The notes beneath the pieces are model-generated. The model saw only the letters and a list, made by a program, of their open reading frames with translations. It made no database searches and was not told where the DNA came from. Source: an uncultured Pseudomonadales bacterium (GTDB lineage: Bacteria; Pseudomonadota; Gammaproteobacteria; Pseudomonadales; Porticoccaceae). From it: a DNA stretch of 6,896 nt. The stretch spans positions 1-6,896 of the forward strand of contig CAJQJT010000259.1 in NCBI GenBank assembly GCA_905478725.1. The letters are read 5' to 3'. Both the position numbers and the translations under genes were made by a program. This document shows, one piece after another, positions 1 to 5,886 of this stretch; the stretch's first letter is position 1, and the number at the start of each line of letters is the position of its first letter.

Positions 1-48
1 TGTTTGGGGTTAATGATAGACAGTTACACAGATTTTTTTACAGTCTCA

Positions 49-64
49 AAATGCATGCGCATTT
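49..64. repeat. Inverted repeat AAATGC-ATGC-GCATTT
   Basis: A perfect 6-bp stem (49-54 with 59-64) around a 4-base spacer. The same stem sequence recurs in the hairpin at 122-141. No T-tract follows on either strand, so it is not an intrinsic terminator. Function unknown. Confidence 0.5.
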
Positions 65-121
65 AGTGATTGATAGCAGACTGAAGTCTCATAGCAAGTC
101 CTGCGGACCGCCTGCGTCGCC

Positions 122-141
122 TCAAATGCTTCCGCATTTGA
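122..141. repeat. Inverted repeat, 8-bp stem with 4-base loop
   Basis: Positions 122-129 (TCAAATGC) pair perfectly with 134-141, leaving loop TTCC at 130-133. Read on the minus strand the loop is GGAA, which fits the stable GNRA tetraloop class, so an RNA from that strand would fold well. The core stem is shared with the inverted repeat at 49-64. There is no T-tract, so it is not a terminator. Confidence 0.6.
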
Positions 142-181
142 TCGAACAGGGGCTCGAATCGATCCTCTGGGAACGCCAAAC

Positions 182-211
182 AAAAAACCCCCAGCCGTAG
201 GCTGAGGGTTT
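182..211 (-). terminator. Intrinsic terminator of the tRNA-Arg transcript
   Basis: On the minus strand a 12-bp stem (211-200 pairing with 196-185, with one G-U wobble at 205/191) closes on a 3-base loop (199-197) and runs into a T-tract read from 187-182. The GC-rich core is CAGCC/GGCTG. It starts only seven bases beyond the CCA end of the tRNA, which places it as the end of the tRNA transcript and possibly of read-through from fdxA. Confidence 0.9.
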
Positions 212-217
212 GTCGTT

Positions 218-294
218 TGGTGCACCCGGAGGGATTCGAACCCCCGACCAAGTGGTTCGAAGCCACCTACTCTATCCAGCTGAGCTACGGGTGC
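218..294 (-). tRNA. tRNA-Arg (anticodon UCG), CCA end encoded
   Basis: Read on the minus strand the sequence folds as a complete cloverleaf. The 7-bp acceptor stem GCACCCG (294-288) pairs with CGGGTGC (228-222). The D arm GCTC...GAGT contains the GG pair in its loop. The anticodon stem GGTGG/CCACT carries loop CTTCGAA, with anticodon TCG at 260-258. The T stem GGGGG/CCCTC encloses loop TTCGAAT (with one wobble). The discriminator is A at 221, and CCA is encoded at 220-218. UCG reads CGA and, by wobble, other CGN arginine codons. The gene lies 83 bp behind the fdxA stop on the same strand and ends in a strong terminator. I see no convincing promoter directly upstream, so it may have a weak one or be partly read through from fdxA. 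Confidence 0.97.
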
Positions 295-304
295 GTAATT
301 ACGC
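293..304. other. 12-bp perfect palindrome at the tRNA 5' end
   Basis: GCGTAATTACGC is a perfect palindrome whose first two bases are the first two of the tRNA (on the minus strand). It sits where the 5' leader is cut by RNase P or where the start of transcription would lie. Whether it is functional is not known; a 12-bp perfect palindrome can occur by chance. Confidence 0.4.
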
Positions 305-330
305 GAACTACTTTTTTACCACTTGTAGAT

Positions 331-353
331 TATCTTCTATCTTCTATCTTCTA
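331..353. repeat. Tandem heptamer TATCTTC, three full copies
   Basis: Three exact head-to-tail copies of TATCTTC (331-337, 338-344, 345-351) plus two bases of a fourth lie in the fdxA-tRNA spacer. On the minus strand the unit reads GAAGATA. Such a tract can change copy number by slippage. It lies just where a promoter for the tRNA would be expected, about 40-60 bases upstream of the mature 5' end. Confidence 0.75.
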
Positions 354-377
354 GCTAGTTGCTATTTATTGCAGCAA

Positions 378-701
378 TTAGCGTTCTAAATATTGGAGCT
401 TGTTCTCTACACCGTCCCACTCTGCTGCATCAGCGGGGGCGTCTTTCTGTTCAGTAATGTTTGGCCATACTTCGGCGAGTTCGGCGTTGATCTCGAGGAA
501 TACTTCTTGTCCTTCGGGGATCTCATCTTCTGCGAAGATTGCGCCTACGGGACACTCCGGCTCACAGAGGGCGCAGTCAATGCACTCATCTGGGTGGATC
601 ACGAGGAAGTTGGGGCCTTCGTAGAAACAGTCTACAGGACAAACCTCTACACAGTCTGTGTGTTTGCACTTGATGCAGTTGTCGCCGACGATAAAGGTCA
701 T
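378..701 (-). CDS. fdxA: Seven-iron ferredoxin FdxA ([3Fe-4S][4Fe-4S])
   Basis: A 107-residue cytoplasmic electron carrier, close in sequence and length to Azotobacter vinelandii ferredoxin I. By comparison with that protein, Cys9, Cys17 and Cys50 should bind the [3Fe-4S] cluster and Cys21, Cys40, Cys43 and Cys46 the [4Fe-4S] cluster; Cys12 and Cys25 correspond to its non-ligand cysteines. The motif [12 protein letters not shown] (40-51) and the C-terminal half containing [12 protein letters not shown] are family hallmarks. An in-frame ATG at 746 would add 15 residues, but it overlaps the -10 box of the promoter at 745-772, and the family begins at the MTFIVGDNC start, so I use 701. Ribosome binding is only weakly purine-rich (GAGAGCGAG). 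The gene follows mutS on the same strand, as in pseudomonads. Its specific redox partner cannot be read from the sequence. Confidence 0.96.
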   Translation of the reverse strand: MTFIVGDNCIKCKHTDCVEVCPVDCFYEGPNFLVIHPDECIDCALCEPECPVGAIFAEDEIPEGQEVFLEINAELAEVWPNITEQKDAPADAAEWDGVENKLQYLER

Positions 702-744
702 GGTCTCGCTCTCATATAAATATTGGTGGGCCGATTTGGGCGGC

Positions 745-772
745 ATTATAACAGCTACTTCAGCCCTGTGAA
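745..772 (-). promoter_or_regulatory. Sigma70-type promoter of fdxA
   Basis: On the minus strand a perfect -10 TATAAT (750-745) is preceded by TTCACA (772-767), five of six matches to TTGACA, with a 16-base spacer. Transcription should begin near 738, giving a leader of about 37 bases to the fdxA ATG. The promoter lies downstream of the mutS stop, so fdxA can be expressed independently of mutS. Confidence 0.8.
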
Positions 773-815
773 TGGCCGCTGGCGCTTTTTTGGCGTCAAC
801 TTATACCTTTTTGGA

Positions 816-3467
816 TTAGAGTAGTTTTTTTAGTTCGTAGAGTAGCTCTAATGCATCTCGTGGCGAGAGGTCGTCGGGTTTGAGCTGCTCTAGGCGTTTT
901 TGCAGCTGCGGGTTAATCGAGGGCAGGAACAGTTCACTCTGGCTCGGTTGTGTAGGCGCAGAAGGCTGTGCATACCCTGCTTCAGGTGTTATCACTGCGT
1001 GGCTGCCCGCTTCGAGGAGAGCCAGTTCTTGACGTGCCAGGCTAATGACCTCTTCTGGCAGGCCGGCGAGTTTGGCCACTTGGATGCCATAGCTCTTATT
1101 GGCTGGGCCTTCTTCGATACTGTGTAGGAAGACGATATTTTCATTGTACTCGGTGGCGCCGAGGTGGATGTTACAGGCCCCGGAGACTTTTTCTGGCAAG
1201 GACGTCAGTTCAAAATAATGGGTTGCGAAAAGCGTGAAGGCGCGGACTTTTTCTGCCAGGTGATAGGCGCAGGCCCAGGCGAGGGAGAGTCCGTCGAAGG
1301 TGCTGGTACCGCGACCCACTTCGTCCATCAGCACTAGGCTGCGGTCGCTGGCGTTATGCAAAATATTGGCGGTTTCAGTCATCTCCACCATAAAGGTTGA
1401 GCGGCCACCGGCGAGATCGTCGGAGGACCCTATACGGGTGAATATGCGGTCTACCAGGCCTATGGTCGCGGAGGCGGCGGGGACAAAGCTGCCAATTTGG
1501 GCGAGCAGAACGATTAGCGCAGCCTGGCGCATATAGGTGGATTTACCACCCATGTTGGGGCCGGTAATAACGAGCATTTTGCGCTCATTGTGCATTTCTA
1601 GGTCATTCGCGACGAAGGGATCATTGGAGACTTTTTCCACTACCGGATGTCTGCCGCCCTGAATTGAGATTCCTGATTCTAAAGAGAGGTTGGGCTGACA
1701 GAAGTTAAGGCTGTGGGCGCGTTCGGCGAGAGTGGCTAGTACATCAATTTCAGAGATGGCGGCGGCACAGTTTTGCAGTTCGGCGAGGCTTTCATTGAGC
1801 TGTTCGAGCAGTTGCTCGTAGAGAAACTTTTCCCGGGCCAGTGAACGGCTTTTAGCGCTTAGGGCTTTGTCTTCAAATTCTTTTAGCTCTGGGGTGATAA
1901 AGCGTTCAGCATTCTTCAGGGTCTGCCGACGAATGTAGTCAACTGGGGCGTTATCGCTCTGGCCCCGTGAAATCTCAATGTAGTAACCATGGACGCGGTT
2001 GTAACCGACTTTTAAGGTGCTGATGCCGCTGCGAGCTTTTTCTCGCTCTTCCAGTTCGAGTAAAAACTCTCCGGCATTGGTATTCAGTGCGCGCAGTTCG
2101 TCGAGCTGGCTGTCATAGCCGTCGGCTATCACGCCACCCTCACGGATCACCACTGGTGGATTTTCTTTTACCGCGCTGCTGAGCAAATGGACCAGTTCAG
2201 GCATGGGTTCGGCTGCAGCGGCCAGATCACCTAAATGTGTAGTGGATGGATTTTGTAGTGCATTAGCCATCTGTGGCAGTACGGCCAGGGATTGGTGCAG
2301 ACGGGTGAGGTCTCTGGGTCGGGCCGAGCGCAGGGCGACTCTGGTAAGGATGCGCTCCATGTCACCGATCTGTTTTAGATGTCCATGGAGGACTTCATAA
2401 AGATAGTTGTGGTGAAGGGCCGCGATGCTCTGCTGACGGGCTTGCAGAGTTGGCAGGTGCTGCAACGGGCGATTGAGCCAGCGGCGCAAGAGACGACTGG
2501 CCATGGTGGTGGCGCTGGTGTCCAGTACTTCAAATAACGTGTTTTCAGAGCCGCCAGTCATATTGGTGTCGAGTTCGAGATTGCGGCGGCTGGAGGCGTC
2601 CAGGGAGACACTTTCGGTATTGTTCTCGGCAATGATACTGCGAATATGAGGCAGGTCGCCGCGCTGGGTATCTTTGGCATACTGCAATAGACAGCCTGCT
2701 GCGCTGATGGCTACCTGCAGGTGGTCACAGCCAAAGCCGCTCAGATCTCTGGTGCCAAACTGTTTGTTGAGTAATCTTTGGGCGCTGTCAAAATCGAATT
2801 CCCATATTGGCCGTCGCTTTATACCTTTGCGGGCGCCGAAAAAATCATAGTCTGGGAGAGTCTCGGAGAGGAGTATCTCAACCGGGTTTAAACGCTGCAG
2901 CTCACTGATTAATTCTTCTTCTGAATTCAACTCTAGCAGTTGAAAGCGGCCGCTGCTCATATCCAAGGACGCCAGTCCTGTGGTCTGGTCGATACTGGTG
3001 ATGGCGACTAGGAGATTGTCGCGACGGGCATCGAGTAGGGCTTCGTCACTGATAGTGCCTGGAGTGAGAACGCGCATAACCTGGCGTTCCACTGGTCCCT
3101 TGCTGGTCTCTGGGTCGCCGACCTGTTCGCAGATGGCAACTGAGTGGCCTTGCTTTACTAACTTGGCCAGATAGCCTTCGGCGGCGTGGTAGGGCACGCC
3201 ACACATTGGGATTGGGTTACCGTTGGTCTTGCCTCTGGCGGTGAGGGTGATATCTAAAATCTCACTGGCCCGTTTGGCGTCGTCAAAAAACAGCTCATAG
3301 AAGTCACCCATGCGGTAGAACAGAATGTCATTGGGATGGTCTGCCTTGATGCGCATAAACTGCTGCATCATTGGTGTGTACTGTTCTTGCTGGGCCAATG
3401 TTGTGTCCTTGTCTAAAGTCGATATTAAATAGTCTGTTGTTGCTCGCGCTGATCGTTCCATGCTCAT
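816..3467 (-). CDS. mutS: DNA mismatch repair protein MutS
   Basis: An 883-residue MutS that recognises mismatches and small loops and then recruits MutL. The mismatch-contacting Phe-x-Glu is F56/E58 in MGDFYELF, in an N-terminal domain of about residues 31-145. Connector, core and clamp regions follow, then the ATPase: Walker [10 protein letters not shown] at 636-644, signature region [12 protein letters not shown] at 681-692, Walker B aspartate-glutamate at 715-716, and the switch histidine in ATHYFEL at about 750. QSELF (843-847) fits a beta-clamp binding motif and follows a Pro/Ala-rich linker. The last 25 residues match the tetramerisation helices. E. coli MutS is 853 residues; the difference includes about 20 extra N-terminal residues ahead of the conserved TPMMQQF. 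ATGs at 3467 and 3461 are both possible starts; neither has a clear ribosome binding site. No frame break is seen. Confidence 0.98.
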   Translation of the reverse strand: MSMERSARATTDYLISTLDKDTTLAQQEQYTPMMQQFMRIKADHPNDILFYRMGDFYELFFDDAKRASEILDITLTARGKTNGNPIPMCGVPYHAAEGYLAKLVKQGHSVAICEQVGDPETSKGPVERQVMRVLTPGTISDEALLDARRDNLLVAITSIDQTTGLASLDMSSGRFQLLELNSEEELISELQRLNPVEILLSETLPDYDFFGARKGIKRRPIWEFDFDSAQRLLNKQFGTRDLSGFGCDHLQVAISAAGCLLQYAKDTQRGDLPHIRSIIAENNTESVSLDASSRRNLELDTNMTGGSENTLFEVLDTSATTMASRLLRRWLNRPLQHLPTLQARQQSIAALHHNYLYEVLHGHLKQIGDMERILTRVALRSARPRDLTRLHQSLAVLPQMANALQNPSTTHLGDLAAAAEPMPELVHLLSSAVKENPPVVIREGGVIADGYDSQLDELRALNTNAGEFLLELEEREKARSGISTLKVGYNRVHGYYIEISRGQSDNAPVDYIRRQTLKNAERFITPELKEFEDKALSAKSRSLAREKFLYEQLLEQLNESLAELQNCAAAISEIDVLATLAERAHSLNFCQPNLSLESGISIQGGRHPVVEKVSNDPFVANDLEMHNERKMLVITGPNMGGKSTYMRQAALIVLLAQIGSFVPAASATIGLVDRIFTRIGSSDDLAGGRSTFMVEMTETANILHNASDRSLVLMDEVGRGTSTFDGLSLAWACAYHLAEKVRAFTLFATHYFELTSLPEKVSGACNIHLGATEYNENIVFLHSIEEGPANKSYGIQVAKLAGLPEEVISLARQELALLEAGSHAVITPEAGYAQPSAPTQPSQSELFLPSINPQLQKRLEQLKPDDLSPRDALELLYELKKLL

Positions 3468-3486
3468 CTAGCAACAGCCCCGCGAC

Positions 3487-3515
3487 AGTATAGTACCTGA
3501 AGATCACTTTATGCA
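3487..3515 (-). promoter_or_regulatory. Likely mutS promoter
   Basis: On the minus strand a -10 TATACT (3492-3487, five of six matches) is preceded, after 17 bases, by a poor -35 TGCATA (3515-3510, three of six). Transcription would start near 3480, leaving only about 12 bases before the mutS ATG at 3467, so little room for a ribosome binding site. No LexA-type CTG-N10-CAG site is present. Confidence 0.5.
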
Positions 3516-3519
3516 GTCC

Positions 3520-3535
3520 CCAGAGGCCTCTCTGG
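3520..3535. repeat. Inverted repeat CCAGAG-GCCT-CTCTGG in the mutS/pncC spacer
   Basis: A perfect 6-bp inverted repeat with a 4-base centre lies just upstream of the likely mutS -35 and between the two divergent genes. It could be a binding site for a dimeric regulator. No T-tract follows, so it is not a terminator. Function not known. Confidence 0.4.
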
Positions 3536-3551
3536 CGGTTTGTTTAGTGAA

Positions 3552-3580
3552 TTAATCTATCCAGCATTGCGCGCTATAAA
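3552..3580 (+). promoter_or_regulatory. Possible pncC promoter
   Basis: TATAAA at 3575-3580 has five of six -10 matches; TTAATC at 3552-3557, 17 bases upstream, has three of six -35 matches. Transcription would start near 3587, about 40 bases before the pncC ATG. This is the best candidate in the spacer, but the -35 is poor. Confidence 0.35.
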
Positions 3581-3627
3581 AATCAAAATAGCTATCTGAG
3601 TAAATCAAAGCGAGATACACTTCCCCG

Positions 3628-4125
3628 ATGAATCAATCAATAAGTTCTCTCGCCGAAAAACTTGGTAGCGCGCTCTCGCAGTGCGACGCTAAAGTCACTG
3701 CAGCCGAGTCCTGTACCGGTGGCGGGGTCGCTCATGCGATCACTGCAATCGCTGGTAGTTCTAAGTGGTTTGATTGCGGATTTGTTACTTACGCCAATAG
3801 CGCCAAGCACCGATTGCTAGGGGTTCCAAAGGAGCTGTTGGCTACTCAGGGTGCAGTGAGCGAAGCTGTGGTGCGATCTATGGTCATCGGTGCAGCGGCT
3901 GCCGCCGAAGCGGATTTTGCTGTGGCCATAAGTGGTATCGCCGGTCCCGGCGGTGGCTCTGAAGACAAACCAGTGGGCACTGTTTGGTTTGCCTGGCAGA
4001 GTCCAGCTGGTGTGAGCGCCAAAAAACACTTGCTGTTCGGGGATCGCGCAGCGGTTCGTGAACAAGCTATCGAAATTTCTCTGCAAGAACTGTTGCATCA
4101 GGTTACTGGATGTAATACTGTATAA
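3628..4125 (+). CDS. pncC: NMN amidohydrolase PncC (stand-alone CinA C-terminal domain)
   Basis: A 165-residue protein made only of the CinA C-terminal domain. This family hydrolyses nicotinamide mononucleotide to nicotinate mononucleotide and ammonia, feeding the cytoplasmic NAD salvage cycle. Family motifs in order are AESCTGGGVA (26-35, with the conserved Ser-Cys-Thr), TYANSAK..LGV (54-66), GAVSEAVVRSM (75-85), AISGIAGPGGGS..KPVGTVWFAW (100-123) and GDRAAVREQA (138-147). The N-terminal molybdopterin-binding-like (COG1058) half of longer CinA proteins is absent, as in E. coli PncC. It is often annotated cinA because of its fixed place upstream of recA. The ribosome binding site is weak. The last codons and stop overlap the LexA box of recA, 69 bp ahead of the recA ATG, so some co-transcription into recA is possible. 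Confidence 0.93.
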   Translation: MNQSISSLAEKLGSALSQCDAKVTAAESCTGGGVAHAITAIAGSSKWFDCGFVTYANSAKHRLLGVPKELLATQGAVSEAVVRSMVIGAAAAAEADFAVAISGIAGPGGGSEDKPVGTVWFAWQSPAGVSAKKHLLFGDRAAVREQAIEISLQELLHQVTGCNTV

Positions 4126-4133
4126 CCATACAG
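4118..4133 (+). promoter_or_regulatory. LexA-binding SOS box of recA
   Basis: CTGTATAACCATACAG fits the gammaproteobacterial LexA consensus CTG-N10-CAG, with symmetrical TAT/ATA flanks and the usual TA before and T after. It spans the last sense codons and stop of pncC and lies 61 bases before the recA ATG. In E. coli the recA box sits between the -35 and -10. Here neither the equivalent hexamers (GTAATA at 4112-4117, and TTGATG directly after the box) nor a downstream pair (TTGATG at 4134-4139 with TCTAAT at 4165-4170, which is spaced too widely) is close to consensus, so the exact promoter is not resolved. Confidence 0.93.
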
Positions 4134-4182
4134 TTGATGGTCTATTTTATTTCTGCCAACTTACTCTAATTGAATCTATCTT

Positions 4183-4187
4183 GAGGT
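4183..4187 (+). promoter_or_regulatory. Ribosome binding site of recA
   Basis: GAGGT lies seven bases before the recA ATG. It is by far the best Shine-Dalgarno sequence in the window, as expected for a strongly translated gene, and fixes the start at 4195. Confidence 0.9.
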
Positions 4188-4194
4188 CACAACA

Positions 4195-5232
4195 ATGGAC
4201 GCGAACAAGTCAAAAGCACTAGAAGCCGCACTGGGGCAAATTGAACGCCAGTTTGGTAAAGGAACTGTAATGCGCATGGGTGAAGGCACCCGTCAGGCAA
4301 TTCCGGCTATTTCTACTGGTTCTTTGGGACTGGATATTGCGCTTGGCATTGGCGGCTTGCCAAAAGGGCGTATTGTTGAGATCTACGGTCCTGAGTCCTC
4401 AGGTAAAACCACACTGACTTTACAAGTTATCGCTGAAGCGCAAAAAGCCGGTGGAACCTGTGCCTTTATTGACGCAGAGCACGCATTGGATCCCGAGTAC
4501 GCAGAGAAGCTGGGTGTTAAGGTTGATGATCTGATCGTTTCCCAGCCGGACACCGGCGAGCAAGCCCTCGAAGTGACTGATATGTTGGTCCGCTCTGGGG
4601 CCTGTGATGTACTGGTTATTGACTCGGTTGCGGCACTGACGCCGCGAGCTGAGATCGAAGGCGATATGGGTGATCACCACGTTGGCCTGCAAGCGCGACT
4701 GATGTCTCAGGCGCTGCGTAAACTGACCGGTAATATTAAAAATGCTAACTGCCTAGTTATCTTTATTAACCAGATCAGAATGAAGATTGGTGTGATGTTT
4801 GGTAACCCAGAGACGACTACTGGCGGCAACGCACTGAAGTTTTACTCCTCTGTGCGTTTGGATATCCGTCGCATTGGAGCGGTTAAAGATGGCGACGAGA
4901 TTATCGGCAATGAAACTCGCGTTAAAGTGGTGAAGAACAAAGTTGCACCGCCATTCAAACAAACTGAATTCCAGATTCTTTATGGCCGCGGTATTAACCG
5001 CAACGGCGAGCTGGTTGATCTGGGTGTTAAAAATGGTCTGATCGATAAGTCTGGCGCTTGGTATGCCTATAAAGGTAACAAGATCGGTCAAGGTAAAGCC
5101 AATGTAGGTATCTACCTTACTGAAAATCCTGAGATTGCGGCTGAGATTGAAGCCATAATCCGCGAAAAAGAAATGGGTGTCCCTGCACCGGCTGCTGATA
5201 AGAAGTCAGCAGGCAAGGCGACTGAGGAGTAA
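4195..5232 (+). CDS. recA: Recombinase A
   Basis: A 345-residue RecA. It forms ATP-dependent filaments on single-stranded DNA, carries out strand exchange, and as co-protease triggers LexA self-cleavage. Visible parts: N-terminal polymerisation helix (about 1-33); Walker A GPESSGKT at 65-72; catalytic glutamate in [10 protein letters not shown] at about 95; Walker B VLVIDS at 139-144; DNA-binding loop L1 around [12 protein letters not shown] (153-164); loop L2 at 199-221 including [16 protein letters not shown]-terminal domain from about 270. E. coli RecA is 352 residues with a strongly acidic tail; here the tail (about 330-345) is Ala/Lys-rich and ends TEE, so the net negative charge is much weaker. 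Expression should be SOS-controlled through the box at 4118-4133. A terminator follows 45 bp after the stop. Confidence 0.99.
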   Translation: MDANKSKALEAALGQIERQFGKGTVMRMGEGTRQAIPAISTGSLGLDIALGIGGLPKGRIVEIYGPESSGKTTLTLQVIAEAQKAGGTCAFIDAEHALDPEYAEKLGVKVDDLIVSQPDTGEQALEVTDMLVRSGACDVLVIDSVAALTPRAEIEGDMGDHHVGLQARLMSQALRKLTGNIKNANCLVIFINQIRMKIGVMFGNPETTTGGNALKFYSSVRLDIRRIGAVKDGDEIIGNETRVKVVKNKVAPPFKQTEFQILYGRGINRNGELVDLGVKNGLIDKSGAWYAYKGNKIGQGKANVGIYLTENPEIAAEIEAIIREKEMGVPAPAADKKSAGKATEE

Positions 5233-5240
5233 ATCTCAGT
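5221..5240 (+). repeat. Small inverted repeat across the recA stop codon
   Basis: ACTGAG (5221-5226) pairs with CTCAGT (5235-5240) around an 8-base loop containing the TAA stop. It is too weak and lacks a T-tract for termination. It might help protect the 3' end of the message, or be chance. Confidence 0.3.
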
Positions 5241-5276
5241 TTGTCAGGCTCTGAAATAGAGTGCGTAGTGATCAAG

Positions 5277-5302
5277 CAAAAAGCGCCAGTTGGCGCTTTT
5301 TG
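5277..5302 (+). terminator. Intrinsic terminator between recA and recX
   Basis: A perfect 12-base inverted repeat (5277-5288 with 5291-5302). In RNA the GC core GCGCC-AGTT-GGCGC gives a stable stem with a 4-base loop, flanked by A5 and T5, so it can stop transcription in either direction. It lies about 45 bp behind the recA stop and 41 bp before the recX ATG. It should end most recA transcripts while a fraction reads through into recX, as described for the E. coli recA-recX unit. Confidence 0.9.
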
Positions 5303-5342
5303 TGTATTCGTAATTTGGAAATAGAATGGTAAATAAGCTGCT

Positions 5343-5840
5343 ATGTTAGATGCTCCTGCAGATATAACTCCGGCTAAGATGCGCAATTACGCCATGGGCT
5401 TGCTCACTGGGCGCGATTACTCGCGAGCGGAACTGGCGACTAAGCTGAATAAACGTTTTGATGAGCACAGTGCCATTGATGAGGTGCTGCAGCGCCTGGC
5501 CGATGAAGGGCTGCAGAGTGATGTACGCTTTGCCGAAGCCTTTGTGCGCTCGCGAATATTGCGCGGTCATGGGCTAACCCGTATTCGCCAGGACATTCGC
5601 CAGAAAGGCATTGCTGATGAATTGGTGGGACAGACATTGGACAGTGCCGATGTTAATTGGATGACTCTGGCTCGAGAGGTTGCGCAGCGGAAGTTTGGTC
5701 AACGGCAGGCGGCGGACCAGCGGGAGACAGCCAAGCGTATGCGCTTCTTACAATACCGCGGCTTTAGCTATGATCAGATTAAATATGCTCTCGCTGGCTG
5801 TTTAGATGAGCAAGTGGACGATCCCGATTTTTTTGATTAA
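5343..5840 (+). CDS. recX: RecA regulatory protein RecX
   Basis: A 165-residue protein with the RecX pattern of three-helix repeats: GLLTGRDYSRAELATKL (19-35), then RLADEGLQSDVRFAEAFVRSR..RG.G..RI (51-82), and a closing RMRFLQYRGFSYDQIKYAL (131-149). The length fits the family (about 150-166). RecX binds RecA and limits or reshapes its filaments in the cytoplasm. No good ribosome binding site precedes ATG 5343; ATG 5379 (Met13) is an in-frame alternative, also without one. TAGAAT at 5322-5327 resembles a -10 box but lacks a proper -35, so expression is probably by read-through of the recA terminator and thereby SOS-linked. The gene converges on the hydrolase with 46 bp between their stops; no hairpin terminator is seen there. 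Confidence 0.93.
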   Translation: MLDAPADITPAKMRNYAMGLLTGRDYSRAELATKLNKRFDEHSAIDEVLQRLADEGLQSDVRFAEAFVRSRILRGHGLTRIRQDIRQKGIADELVGQTLDSADVNWMTLAREVAQRKFGQRQAADQRETAKRMRFLQYRGFSYDQIKYALAGCLDEQVDDPDFFD

Positions 5841-5886
5841 CCCCTGTCAGCAACGCGACTCCATTCTAATGCTCACTGCCTCATAT

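Larger units (their letters stand above)
1..177. other. Non-coding segment behind tRNA-Arg, rich in short inverted repeats
   Basis: I see no gene here. A minus-strand reading frame enters this segment after running through the tRNA and its terminator; its translation is arginine-rich and matches no family I know, so I treat it as chance. The segment holds several small inverted repeats: AAATGC-N4-GCATTT at 49-64, an 8-bp stem with loop TTCC at 122-141, GTCC-TGC-GGAC at 98-108, and GATCGA/TCGATC at 140-145 and 159-164. This density suggests a dispersed intergenic repeat or the remains of a structured RNA, but nothing in the window decides between them. It lies beyond the tRNA terminator, so transcription would need another promoter. 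The left edge of the window cuts whatever follows. Confidence 0.5.

Noticed and set aside
1..177. An RsmZ/CsrB-like RNA on the minus strand
   Set aside because: Only three GGA motifs are present and only one falls in a hairpin loop; the family has many loop-exposed GGA motifs. No promoter or terminator for it is visible.
63..266. Minus-strand 67-codon reading frame
   Set aside because: It begins inside the tRNA, crosses the terminator and gives an arginine-rich, unrecognised peptide. The tRNA explains its first part fully.
218..294. tRNA-Arg as the attachment site of an integrated element
   Set aside because: No second copy of the tRNA 3' end and no integrase is seen in the window; both gene sides look like ordinary chromosome.
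698..715. Five-codon minus-strand mini-ORF whose TGA overlaps the fdxA ATG
   Set aside because: The ATGA overlap looks like translational coupling, but there is no ribosome binding site and so short a frame is easily chance.
702..746. Upstream ATG giving fdxA 15 extra residues
   Set aside because: It would start on the -10 box of the fdxA promoter, upstream of the expected start of transcription, and the family begins at MTFIVGDNC.
781..800. Terminator for mutS in the mutS-fdxA spacer
   Set aside because: GGCGC and GGCG around a T-tract are direct, not inverted, repeats, so no useful hairpin forms on the minus strand.
3497..3516. SOS box in the mutS/pncC spacer (CTG...CAG)
   Set aside because: The spacing between CTG and CAG is 14 rather than 10 bases and the interior is not TAT/ATA-like.
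3817..5091. Minus-strand reading frames opposite pncC and recA
   Set aside because: They are antisense shadows of well-identified genes, with no family resemblance and no ribosome binding sites.
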